Shown here piece after piece: positions 47,786 to 56,297 of a DNA stretch of 64,000 nt. Numbering within the stretch: position 1 is the first letter of the stretch; every line of letters starts with the position of its first letter. Source of the DNA: Alphaproteobacteria bacterium (GTDB lineage: Bacteria > Pseudomonadota > Alphaproteobacteria > Puniceispirillales > Puniceispirillaceae); NCBI GenBank assembly GCA_009920665.1, contig RFZL01000001.1, forward strand, positions 62,001 to 126,000. The letters are read 5' to 3'. The notes under the pieces were generated by a model that made no database searches, had not been told where the DNA came from, and worked only from the letters and a program-made list of their open reading frames with translations. The position numbers and the translations under genes are program-made.

Positions 47786-48746
47786 TCAATTGATCATAGA
47801 GCCAGGGACAGTCGACAAGCTTTGGCGTGCGTTTGCCCTCCGCCGCCGCCTTCAGGCGCATATCACGCATCACGGCGCGGCGATCTTCGGGAAGATGCAC
47901 CCGGTCATGGCCCCAGAAGCTGGGCCCGACATGGGTTTCATGGGGTTGCCACTGGTCGACATCGATCACCCGCCCACCCCAGCCGCTTTCGATAAAGAAA
48001 TTCGACGGGGTGCGGGCATAGAAGGAGGTCATGTAGTCATTGGTATGGCGGCCAAGCGTGTAGGCGATCCGGTCTTCCTCCTCGAGCGCGATGTCATAGC
48101 CCTGCCCGACATCATCAAGGTTCTGATATTCAACCATGAAATGGTGCAACCCGCGACGACCGGTGCCGATCATGGCAAAGCTGTGATGGCGGCCGTTCAC
48201 ATGGAAAAAATACATCGGATAGGGAGAGAGACCATAATCACTGACCCGGAATTCCAGCACGTCGCGATAGAAAGGCAGGAGTGGCGCCACATCCTCGACA
48301 TGAAGAACAACATGTCCCATGCCGAAGGGGCCGGTCAGGAACCCGTCAATCGGCCGTCCCGGCGCGAACGGGTCGATGGCCAGTTTCGGCGAAGCGAAAA
48401 GCTCGACACGATTGCCGTCCGGATCGTCACAGAAGATCATCCGGGTCACAAATCGCTGGTCACATAGAGATCTGTTCGCCTCGGTGACATGGATGCCGGA
48501 CGCCTCGATCCGCGCAGCCAGCACATCGAGATCGCCGGCATCATCCACCTGCCATCCCATGAAGGCGAATTCATCCCCGGCCTCGTCAAGCAGGACAAGG
48601 CGCTGCTGCCAGTCATCCATGCGGAATGACAGCGTGCCGCCTCCCCGGTCGACCTGCTGCATGCCAAGCTGTCGCCGGGCATAGTCCGACCAGTCGCCAA
48701 GCAGAGGTGAACGGAGGCCCATATAACCAAGCGCAACAATCGACAT
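47778..48746 (-). CDS. VOC-family extradiol dioxygenase (BphC/HsaC-like)
   Basis: GYMGLRSPLLGDWSDYARRQLGMQ...FCDDPDGNRVELF...GMGHVVLHVEDVAPLLPFYRDVLEFRVSDY...RGLHHFMVEYQNLDDVGQGYD...LGRHTNDYMTSFYARTPSNFFIESGWGGR. Confidence 0.92.
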   Translation of the reverse strand: MSIVALGYMGLRSPLLGDWSDYARRQLGMQQVDRGGGTLSFRMDDWQQRLVLLDEAGDEFAFMGWQVDDAGDLDVLAARIEASGIHVTEANRSLCDQRFVTRMIFCDDPDGNRVELFASPKLAIDPFAPGRPIDGFLTGPFGMGHVVLHVEDVAPLLPFYRDVLEFRVSDYGLSPYPMYFFHVNGRHHSFAMIGTGRRGLHHFMVEYQNLDDVGQGYDIALEEEDRIAYTLGRHTNDYMTSFYARTPSNFFIESGWGGRVIDVDQWQPHETHVGPSFWGHDRVHLPEDRRAVMRDMRLKAAAEGKRTPKLVDCPWLYDQLSG

Positions 48747-48987
48747 AACGGCATCGCCTCCCTGCGGGGAATGCTAAAGACCGGATCGGGCGGCGGCAAG
48801 TCGTCAATGCATACCGAAAGAGATCAGACGGCATAATGTGCCCGACAAGCATGAAGATGCCGCCATCAGACAGCGACAGATGGTCCCTTGCGGCTTTTGC
48901 GATTGACCGGACGCGCCCTGCTGTGGCTTTTTCATTGACCTGACATGAACACTGACAGCCACAAACTCAAACCCAAGGACCTGTATC

Positions 48988-49521
48988 TTGACCCGCCATC
49001 GCGAAACCATGACCATCTGGCCCTATCGGTCATTGTCACCACGCGGCTTTGCGCTGGTGATGATCGCGCTTGGCGCGCTGGCATTCTGCATCGGCCTCGG
49101 CTTTTTCCTGATGGGCGCCTGGCCGGTCATCGGGTTTCTGGGCCTTGAATTGCTGGTAGTCTGGTTTGCGTTCAGGATGAATTACCGTGCCGCCAGACGC
49201 CGCCAGCATCTGACCGCAACAAGTCGGCAGCTGACCATCGAGACTGTGTCGCCGGCAGGTGACAGCGAGACAACGCAAGTGCCGACAGCCTGGGCGCAGG
49301 TCGAACTGACGCCGCGTGACGAGCCGGAGATGCGGGCGCGCGAGCGCCAGAAGGTGATTGTGCGCTCGCATGGCCGCGCCACCGAGATTGGCGGGTTTCT
49401 GCATCCCGCAGAAACGCCGAAGCTTGCCCGCGAGGTGAAGCGCATGATCAGCCGGGCGCGCACGGCGGCAATGACGGACGAAGAAACGCCGGCTGGCGGC
49501 CAGCTCGACACGCCACGTTGA
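48988..49521 (+). CDS. DUF2244 domain membrane protein
   Basis: WPYRSLSPRGFALVMIALGALAFCIGLGFFLMGAWPVIGFLGLELLVVWFAFRMNYRAARR...VIVRSHGRATEIGGFLHPAETPKLAREVKRMI. Confidence 0.88.
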   Translation: MTRHRETMTIWPYRSLSPRGFALVMIALGALAFCIGLGFFLMGAWPVIGFLGLELLVVWFAFRMNYRAARRRQHLTATSRQLTIETVSPAGDSETTQVPTAWAQVELTPRDEPEMRARERQKVIVRSHGRATEIGGFLHPAETPKLAREVKRMISRARTAAMTDEETPAGGQLDTPR

Positions 49522-49532
49522 CCGACTATGCC

Positions 49533-49586
49533 GACCTGACCGGGAACAATGACCTGACCGGGAACAATGACTTGACGAGGAACACC
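49533..49586. repeat. 18-bp tandem repeat GACCTGACCGGGAACAAT x3 (third degenerate)
   Basis: Two perfect copies plus gacttgacgaggaacacc. Confidence 0.9.
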
Positions 49587-49681
49587 GCGTTGATCAGGGG
49601 ACATGGCCCATGTCCGGGCACATATCCGCAAACCTGCCCGAAAACCTACAGGGTGCCTGCTTGCACCAACGCACCACCAGC

Positions 49682-50389
49682 ATGGATATCCTGATCCCCT
49701 TCCAGATTGCCCTCTTGCTGCTCACCTCGGGTGATGCGGAATTGATGGGAATTATCGGCCTGTCACTGACCGTCAGCCTCACGGCGGTGCTGGCATCGCT
49801 GGTTATCGGCCTGCCAATGGGCGCGTTGCTGGCCACCTACCGGTTTCCGGGGCGAACCGCGCTGATTGTTGTCAGCAACACATTCCTTGGCATGCCACCG
49901 GTGGTGATCGGGCTGCTGATCTATCTTCTCATTTCCCGATCGGGACCGCTTGGTTTCATGGGCATTCTCTATACGCCGGCCGCCATGATGCTGGCGCAGA
50001 CAGTCCTCGTCCTGCCGATTTCGATCGCGCTGTCACGCCAGGCGTTTGAATCACTGAACGGCGAATATGCCCCGCTCTTTCAATCGCTCGGCCTTGGACG
50101 GTTTGACCGCATAAAGGCACTTGTCTTCGAGGCGCGTGTCGCCTTGCTGACGATCGGCCTTGCCTGTTTTGGACGGGCCATTTCCGAGGTCGGTGCGGTG
50201 ATGATCGTCGGCGGCAACATCAGACATTCGACCCGTGTGATGACAACCTCGATCGCGCTGGCCACCTCGATGGGGGAACTTGCCTTTGCAATGGCACTTG
50301 GCATTGTGCTGCTGCTTGTCGCCCTCACCATCAATATCGCCAGCCAGTTGCTGCGCCAGAGCTTCCGGAATCTCGGCCATGATGTCTGA
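49682..50389 (+). CDS. ABC transporter permease, tungstate/TupB-like
   Basis: GIIGLSLTVSLTAVLASLVIGLPMGALLATYRFPGRTALIVVSNTFLGMPPVVIGLLIYLLISRSGPLG...FGRAISEVGAVMIVGGNIRHSTRVMTTSIALATSMGE. Confidence 0.85.
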   Translation: MDILIPFQIALLLLTSGDAELMGIIGLSLTVSLTAVLASLVIGLPMGALLATYRFPGRTALIVVSNTFLGMPPVVIGLLIYLLISRSGPLGFMGILYTPAAMMLAQTVLVLPISIALSRQAFESLNGEYAPLFQSLGLGRFDRIKALVFEARVALLTIGLACFGRAISEVGAVMIVGGNIRHSTRVMTTSIALATSMGELAFAMALGIVLLLVALTINIASQLLRQSFRNLGHDV

Positions 50390-51065
50390 ACGCCCCGCAC
50401 CCGATATCATCATGACAGCGCGTGGCCTGACGCTGCGGCGCGACGGTGTGACCCTTCTGGATTCGGTCTCGGCGCAGATCCGGCGCGGCAGCATAACCTT
50501 GCTGCTGGGTCATAATGGCGCTGGCAAAACGCTGCTCCTGAACTGTCTTCACGGGCTGATCGCATGTGACGCCGGAACGATCAGCGGCCCACCGCTGGCG
50601 CGCCAGAAAATGGTCTTCCAGAAACCCATCATCACCCGCCGCACGACCAGCGCGCATCTGCGCTTTCTGTGCCCGCGGCTTGACGACGCTGCGCGGCATG
50701 ACTGGTTGCGACGTGCCGAGATGGACAGGCGCGCCGATGCGCCGGCGCGCATGCTGTCCGGGGGTGAACAGCAGAAACTGGCGCTGATCGGTGCATTGGC
50801 CACACGCCCCGATATCCTGTTCCTTGACGAGCCGACGGCACATCTTGACTTCGCGGCGACAAAATTTGTCGAGACAATGGTATGTCAGGCGCATCAGCAG
50901 GGCATGACCATCATCATGACAAGCCATAACCGGGCGCAGGCCGAGCGTCTTGGCGAGGATGTTCTTCTCCTCGACAGTGGCCGCATCGTCGAAACAGCGC
51001 CGGCGGACCGGTTCTTCAGCGCCCCGTCCCATCCGCTGGCAAAGCAATATCTCGATCATCTCTAG
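50379..51065 (+). CDS. ABC transporter ATP-binding protein, TupC-like
   Basis: LLGHNGAGKTLLLNCLHGLI (Walker A), LSGGEQQKLALIGALATRPDILFLDEPTAHLD (signature/Walker B). Confidence 0.88.
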   Translation: MMSERPAPDIIMTARGLTLRRDGVTLLDSVSAQIRRGSITLLLGHNGAGKTLLLNCLHGLIACDAGTISGPPLARQKMVFQKPIITRRTTSAHLRFLCPRLDDAARHDWLRRAEMDRRADAPARMLSGGEQQKLALIGALATRPDILFLDEPTAHLDFAATKFVETMVCQAHQQGMTIIMTSHNRAQAERLGEDVLLLDSGRIVETAPADRFFSAPSHPLAKQYLDHL

Positions 51066-51113
51066 CCCTGCAGAATGCTTGGCACCCGCTGTCAAATCGA
51101 CTAGATTCAGGCA

Positions 51114-51860
51114 ATGGGCGAATCACAGAAAACAATCATGCTGACCGGCGCGAGCCGTGGCATCGGCCATGCCACGGTCAAACGCTTCTCCGACGCCGGA
51201 TGGCGTGTCATCACCTGTTCCCGCGGCGCGGTGCCGGGGCAATGCCCGTGGCATGCCGGTGATGGCGATCAGGACCATATCGAAATCGACCTTGAATCGC
51301 CTGAGGAGATTGAGCGTGGCGCCGCCGAACTGATGCGCCGCCTTGATGGCCGGCCACTGCACGCGCTTGTCAACAATGCCGGCATCTCACCGAAGGGCGG
51401 TAATGGCGAACGTCTTGATTCGATTCTGACGCCGCTTGATGTGTGGCAGCTTGTTTTCCAGGTCAATGTGTTTGCCCCGGTGATGCTGGCGCGCGCCCTG
51501 ATCGAGCCGCTGGAACGCGGCAACGGGACGGTGGTCAATGTCACCTCCATCGCCGGAAGCCGGGTCCATGAATTTGCCGGTTCCGCCTATGCCTCGTCAA
51601 AGGCGGCGCTGAGCGCCCTGACCCGTGAAATGGCCTCTGACTTCGGCAAGCGCGGCGTGCGCGTCAACGCCATCGCGCCAGGCGAGATCATGACCGAGAT
51701 CCTGTCACCGGGAAGCGAGGAAGCGATGCTGCCCGGCATCCCGCTTGGCCGGTTCGGCACCTCCGCGGAGGTCGCGGAGACGATCTTTTTCCTGTGCAAT
51801 GAAAGCGCCGCCTACATCAATGGAGCCGAACTGCATGTCAATGGCGGACAGCATGTCTGA
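51114..51860 (+). CDS. SDR family oxidoreductase
   Basis: IMLTGASRGIGHATVKRFSDAGWRVITCSR...LVNNAGISPKG...SAYASSKAALSALTREMASDFGKRGVRVNAIAPGEIMTE. Confidence 0.92.
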   Translation: MGESQKTIMLTGASRGIGHATVKRFSDAGWRVITCSRGAVPGQCPWHAGDGDQDHIEIDLESPEEIERGAAELMRRLDGRPLHALVNNAGISPKGGNGERLDSILTPLDVWQLVFQVNVFAPVMLARALIEPLERGNGTVVNVTSIAGSRVHEFAGSAYASSKAALSALTREMASDFGKRGVRVNAIAPGEIMTEILSPGSEEAMLPGIPLGRFGTSAEVAETIFFLCNESAAYINGAELHVNGGQHV

Positions 51861-51897
51861 GCGCAGATTACACCCTCACCGCCGCCCCGATTATTCA

Positions 51898-51974
51898 GGC
51901 ATGAGACTGGCGGCATGAGGATAGTGGCATAAGGATAGTGGCATGAGGAAGTTGGCATGAGGAAGTTGGCATGA
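51898..51974 (+). repeat. 14-bp tandem repeat GGCATGAGGAWRKT (~5 copies) reaching the aminotransferase start codon
   Basis: ggcatgagactggc / ggcatgaggatagt / ggcataaggatagt / ggcatgaggaagtt x2 / ggcatgag. Confidence 0.9.
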
Positions 51975-53392
51975 GCCCGGACGACACCCTGACGACGGAC
52001 AAATTTCCCGGCAATTCCCCGGAAAGCCGCGATATCGCCTTTCACATGCATCCCTACACCAAACCGGCGATGCTGGCTGATACCGGCCCGCATATCATGG
52101 CGAAGGGAAGTGGTGTTTTCGTGCATGATGAAAGTGGCAACCGCTTCTATGAGGGGATGAGCGGGCTGTGGTGCACCTCGCTCGGCTTTTCCGAACCGGA
52201 GCTTGTGCAGGCCGCCATCGACCAGTTTGGCAAGCTTCCCTTCTATCACAGCTTTGCCGGAAAGACGGTGGGGCCGGCCATCGACCTTGCCGAACATCTG
52301 ATCAGCATCGCCCCGCCTGCCGCCGACGGGTCAAGCCTTGCCAAGGCGTTTTTTTGCTCGTCCGGATCCGAGGCGAATGACACCGCCATGAAGATGGTCT
52401 GGTATTTTCAGGCGGCGCGCGGCAAGCCCGAGAAACGCAAGATCATCAGCCGCCGCCGCGGCTATCACGGCGTTACCATGGCCGCCGCCAGCATGACGGC
52501 GCTTGCCTATGCGCAGGACGGGTTTGGCCTGCCGCTGGATTTCGTGAAACACACATCCTCGCCCTGCTTCTATAATGAGGGACGGGAGGGTGAGAGCGAG
52601 GCGGAATTCGCGCGGCGCTGCGCGGATGAACTTGAAGAGCTGATCCTTGCCGAGGGGCCGGACACGGTGGCGGCACTGTTTGCCGAACCGGTGATGGGCG
52701 CCGGCGGCGTGGTCATCCCGCCACAAGGCTATTTCGCCGAGATCAGGCGGGTGCTGCAGAAATATGACGTCCTGCTGGTTGCCGACGAGGTGATCTGCGG
52801 CTTCGGACGGACCGGACATATGTGGGGCTCGCAGGCCTTGGATGTGCGCCCCGACATGCTGACCTGTGCCAAGGCATTGTCGTCGGCCTATCTTCCGATC
52901 TCGGCGGTGCTGATGTCGGACCGCCTCTATGACACTCTCGCGGAACAGGCAGACGCACTTGGCATTTTCGGCCATGGCTACACCTATTCGGCGCATCCGG
53001 TCTGCGCGGCGGTGGCGCTGCGCGCACAGCAACTGATGCAGGAGCGCGATATTGTCGGCCATGTTCGCACCCTCGCCCCACATTTTGCCAGGCGTGTGAA
53101 GGCAATGGAGCGCTTTGACTTCATCGGCAATACACGGGCCATCGGGTTGATCGGCGCGATGGAATTCAGTGCCGATCCGGGGTCGCGCCGCAAATTCGAT
53201 CCGGCGGTCAAAATCGCCGCGCAGGCAGCTGCCGCGATCCAGGAAAATGGCGTGATCCTGCGCGCTCTGCCGGGCGACATTGTCGGTTTCTGCCCGCCGC
53301 TTGTGATAACCGGGGCCGAGCTGGATGACATGTTTGACCGCATTGACACCGCGATGGACAAATTCGCCGCCACGGCCGATGCCCATCGGTAA
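51971..53392 (+). CDS. Class III PLP-dependent aminotransferase
   Basis: FVHDESGNRFYEGMSGLWCTSLGFSEPELVQAAIDQFGKLPFYHSF...FCSSGSEANDTAMKMVWYFQAARGKPEKRKIISRRRGYHGVTMAAASMT...LVADEVICGFGRTGHMWGSQ...FGHGYTYSAHPVCAAVAL. Confidence 0.95.
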   Translation: MSPDDTLTTDKFPGNSPESRDIAFHMHPYTKPAMLADTGPHIMAKGSGVFVHDESGNRFYEGMSGLWCTSLGFSEPELVQAAIDQFGKLPFYHSFAGKTVGPAIDLAEHLISIAPPAADGSSLAKAFFCSSGSEANDTAMKMVWYFQAARGKPEKRKIISRRRGYHGVTMAAASMTALAYAQDGFGLPLDFVKHTSSPCFYNEGREGESEAEFARRCADELEELILAEGPDTVAALFAEPVMGAGGVVIPPQGYFAEIRRVLQKYDVLLVADEVICGFGRTGHMWGSQALDVRPDMLTCAKALSSAYLPISAVLMSDRLYDTLAEQADALGIFGHGYTYSAHPVCAAVALRAQQLMQERDIVGHVRTLAPHFARRVKAMERFDFIGNTRAIGLIGAMEFSADPGSRRKFDPAVKIAAQAAAAIQENGVILRALPGDIVGFCPPLVITGAELDDMFDRIDTAMDKFAATADAHR

Positions 53393-53419
53393 CGCCATAA
53401 ACGAGACCCTGATTGCGGC

Positions 53420-54748
53420 ATGAAAGCCTCTGTGTGCATCATCGGCAGCGGCTACAGCGCCGCCGCCTTGACCCTGCATCTGCTGACCCGCGGCATGCCG
53501 GCGGACCAGCTTGCCATCATCGGGCCGGGCCAGCTTGGTCAGGGGCAGGCCTATGGATGCGTGTCGAACGATTTCCGGCTGAATGTCCGCGCCGGTCTGA
53601 TGCGCCTCTGGCCGGACCGGCCGGACCATTTCGCCGAATGGGCCGCCACACATATCACCGATGATCCCGATGCCGGGACGAATGCCGGCAATTTCTTCCG
53701 GCGCCGTGATTTCGCCGCCTATATGGCCGACCAACTGGCCTCCTTTCCGGCCATGGCCGATATTTCCCGCCATGAACAGCTTGCCGAAAGCATCAGCAAA
53801 GGGACAGAAGGCTGGCAGATCACACTCGGCAACGGAGCCGCCCTTGACGCCTCACGGGTCGTGATTGCGACTGGCAACCCGGCCCCCGACTGGCCGATGA
53901 AAGTGCCGCCAGCCGATGCGCCGGGACTGGTCCGCGTGCCATGGCGCGGTGACTGGCCAGAGCGGGTCGCGCCGGATGCAGAGGTGGTCATTATCGGCGG
54001 CGGGCTGACGGCGCTTGATGCCCTTCACAGCCTGCACCGACGCGCGCATGACGGCGCTATTAGCCTGATCTGCCCGGAAGGCATGCTGCCGCCGGTACAG
54101 ACCGATTGGCAGGATGCCACGCCGTTGCAATGGCCAACGCCATTGCGTGGCACGGGCTTTCTGCGCTTCATGCGCCAGGAAATTGGCGACCAGGACTGGT
54201 CGCGCACCGAATGGCAGCGCCGGTTTGAAAGCCTGCGGGTGAATATCTCCGCCGCCTGGCAGAGCCTGCCGGAAGACGATCAGGCGCGTCTGATACGCCG
54301 GATTGGCTGGCTGTGGTCGCTGGCACGCTTTCGCGCCGGGCCACAGGCGACAGGCTCGGCGCAGGCCCTGCTGGATAGTGGTCAATTGACAATCAGGCGG
54401 GACATTGTGACCGGACTGACCGCCGGCGCTGACACTGCACGCCATCTTGTCAGCCTTGGCACCGGCGCGCGGATCGAAGCTGACGCCGTTATCAATTGCA
54501 GCGGAGCCGGCCGTGACAGGCTGATGGCCCGCCTGATTGGTGACGGGGTGGTCGCCGCGCATCAAACGGCGCCACGCCGCCCCCGCATGACTGCCGACCT
54601 GACGCTGGTCGGGCCGGATGGGACGCCGCATGACGGATTGTTTGCCATTGGCCCGGGGACAGCGCATTTTGTTGGCGATATTCTCGGCGCCGCCAGTATT
54701 TCGCGCCAGGCGGCAACACTTGCCGAGCGGCTTGCAGCCGACACATGA
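53420..54748 (+). CDS. FAD/NAD(P)-binding protein
   Basis: ASVCIIGSGYSAAALTLHLL...GQGQAYGCVSNDFRLNVRAGLMRLWPDRPDHFAEWA...VVIIGGGLTALDALHSLHRR...FAIGPGTAHFVGDILGAASISRQA. Confidence 0.85.
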   Translation: MKASVCIIGSGYSAAALTLHLLTRGMPADQLAIIGPGQLGQGQAYGCVSNDFRLNVRAGLMRLWPDRPDHFAEWAATHITDDPDAGTNAGNFFRRRDFAAYMADQLASFPAMADISRHEQLAESISKGTEGWQITLGNGAALDASRVVIATGNPAPDWPMKVPPADAPGLVRVPWRGDWPERVAPDAEVVIIGGGLTALDALHSLHRRAHDGAISLICPEGMLPPVQTDWQDATPLQWPTPLRGTGFLRFMRQEIGDQDWSRTEWQRRFESLRVNISAAWQSLPEDDQARLIRRIGWLWSLARFRAGPQATGSAQALLDSGQLTIRRDIVTGLTAGADTARHLVSLGTGARIEADAVINCSGAGRDRLMARLIGDGVVAAHQTAPRRPRMTADLTLVGPDGTPHDGLFAIGPGTAHFVGDILGAASISRQAATLAERLAADT

Positions 54749-54781
54749 TCTAAGTCGAATTTTTGCCGGGAGGCCTATGCC

Positions 54782-55726
54782 ATGACCACCACCCAGTCAC
54801 TGATCATCGACACCGATCCCGGCCAGGATGATGCCGTTGCCATTCTGCTGGCGCTGGCAAGCCCAGAGATCAACCTTCTTGGTATCACCACAGTGGCCGG
54901 CAATGTGCCGCTGGCCTTGACCGAGGTGAATGCCCGCAAGATCTGCGACCTCGGCGGGCGGCAGGATGTGCCGGTGTTTGCCGGCCTGTCACGCCCGTTG
55001 GTCCGCGATCTTGTAACGGCCGAGCATGTGCATGGCCGCACCGGCCTTGACGGCCCCGATCTACCACCTCCGGCAACGAAGCTTCAGGATCAGCATGCAG
55101 TTGATTTCATAATAGATACAGTACGTGCCGAGCCGGAAGGCAGCGTCACGATCGCGCCTATCGGCCCCTTGTCCAACATCGCCATGGCGTTACAGCGCGC
55201 GCCCGATATCGCCCCGCGTGTCCGGCAGATCGTGCTGATGGGCGGCGGCTGTTTCGAAGGCGGCAATATCACCCCAGCCGCCGAATTCAACATCTATGTC
55301 GACCCGCATGCGGCGGCGGTTGTCTTTGCCGCCGGTATACCGATCACGATGATGCCGCTGGATGTCACGCACAAGGCGCTGACCACGGCCCGCCGCAATG
55401 AGGCCCTGCGCGCCCTCGGCAACAGGACAGGACAGGCGGTTGCCGAGATGCTGGGGTTCTTTGAACGGTTTGACGAGGCCAAATATGGCAGTGATGGCGG
55501 GCCGCTTCACGACCCCTGCACAATTGCCTGGATGCTTGCGCCGGAGATTTTCAGTGGCCGTCATTGCAATGTCGAGATTGAGACCGCCAGCGAGCTGACA
55601 ATGGGCATGACGGTCATTGATTGGTGGCAGGTAACGGGCCGCAAACACAACGCCTTTGTTGTCGGAGACCTTGACGCCGATGCCTTTTTCGAGCTGATCA
55701 CGACAAGGCTGGCACGATTGCCCTGA
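54782..55726 (+). CDS. Inosine/uridine-preferring nucleoside hydrolase family
   Basis: LIIDTDPGQDDAVAILLALASPEINLLGITTVAGNVPLALTEVNARKI...VFAGLSRPL...VTIAPIGPLSNIAMALQRAPDI...GGCFEGGNITPAAEFNIYVDPHAAAVVFAAGIPI. Confidence 0.95.
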   Translation: MTTTQSLIIDTDPGQDDAVAILLALASPEINLLGITTVAGNVPLALTEVNARKICDLGGRQDVPVFAGLSRPLVRDLVTAEHVHGRTGLDGPDLPPPATKLQDQHAVDFIIDTVRAEPEGSVTIAPIGPLSNIAMALQRAPDIAPRVRQIVLMGGGCFEGGNITPAAEFNIYVDPHAAAVVFAAGIPITMMPLDVTHKALTTARRNEALRALGNRTGQAVAEMLGFFERFDEAKYGSDGGPLHDPCTIAWMLAPEIFSGRHCNVEIETASELTMGMTVIDWWQVTGRKHNAFVVGDLDADAFFELITTRLARLP

Positions 55727-55822
55727 CGGGTAATTTTCCATTTGGAACAGCGAGGCAATCTGCGCTAAGAGCAAACGGTGCCCGAGCGAGCATGGCCGCG
55801 GCGCTGCAATTGAGTATCCGGC

Positions 55823-56236
55823 ATGAAATCCACCTGCGTAAATTTTACCGAGCTGCGCTTCACCAACGAAGCAGCGCTGAACCGGTATCTTGATGGCCTC
55901 GATACCATCTGGCACGAGGGCGTGATGAAGCAGTTGTCGGAACTGGGTCTCGAGCGGAAATCCATCATGCGGATCTGGAACCACAGGGACCAGTACAAGC
56001 TCGGCATCCTGTGGGAATACAGCACGCCACAGGCCTACAAGGAATGCCAGAAGGTGATTTCGGCGCATATCCTGCCGCATGCCCATAAATTCGAGATGGT
56101 GGCGCGCTCGCTTCGCGGGGTACCGGTCGTCGACTGGCGTCGTGATGATGTCGGGTTCACAAGGAATGACCGCGCCGCCAAACAGGCCGCTGCTGACATG
56201 GACTCTGCCGGAGATGTGGACAACTCCGTTACCTGA
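55823..56236 (+). CDS. Hypothetical protein, NIPSNAP/ABM-like
   Basis: MKSTCVNFTELRFTNEAALNRYLDGLDTIWHEGVMKQLSELGLERKSIMRIWNHRDQYKLGILWEYSTPQAYKECQKVISAHILPHAHKFEMVARS; family not firmly recognised. Confidence 0.6.
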   Translation: MKSTCVNFTELRFTNEAALNRYLDGLDTIWHEGVMKQLSELGLERKSIMRIWNHRDQYKLGILWEYSTPQAYKECQKVISAHILPHAHKFEMVARSLRGVPVVDWRRDDVGFTRNDRAAKQAAADMDSAGDVDNSVT

Positions 56237-56254
56237 GCCACACGGCCATGACCC

Positions 56255-56292
56255 GTTATTCCCATTGCGGCGCACCGGGCCCCGGGGATAAC
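56255..56292. terminator. Hairpin between convergent genes, possible bidirectional terminator
   Basis: GTTATTCCC ... GGGGATAAC around gcgcaccgggccccg; no long U-tract. Confidence 0.4.
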
Positions 56293-56297
56293 ACCCG

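Noticed and set aside
51898-51974. 14-bp array as a CRISPR
   Set aside because: Units abut without spacers and are too short; no cas genes in the window.
52331-53773. 480-aa minus-strand ORF opposite the aminotransferase
   Set aside because: Antisense to a well-conserved class III aminotransferase.
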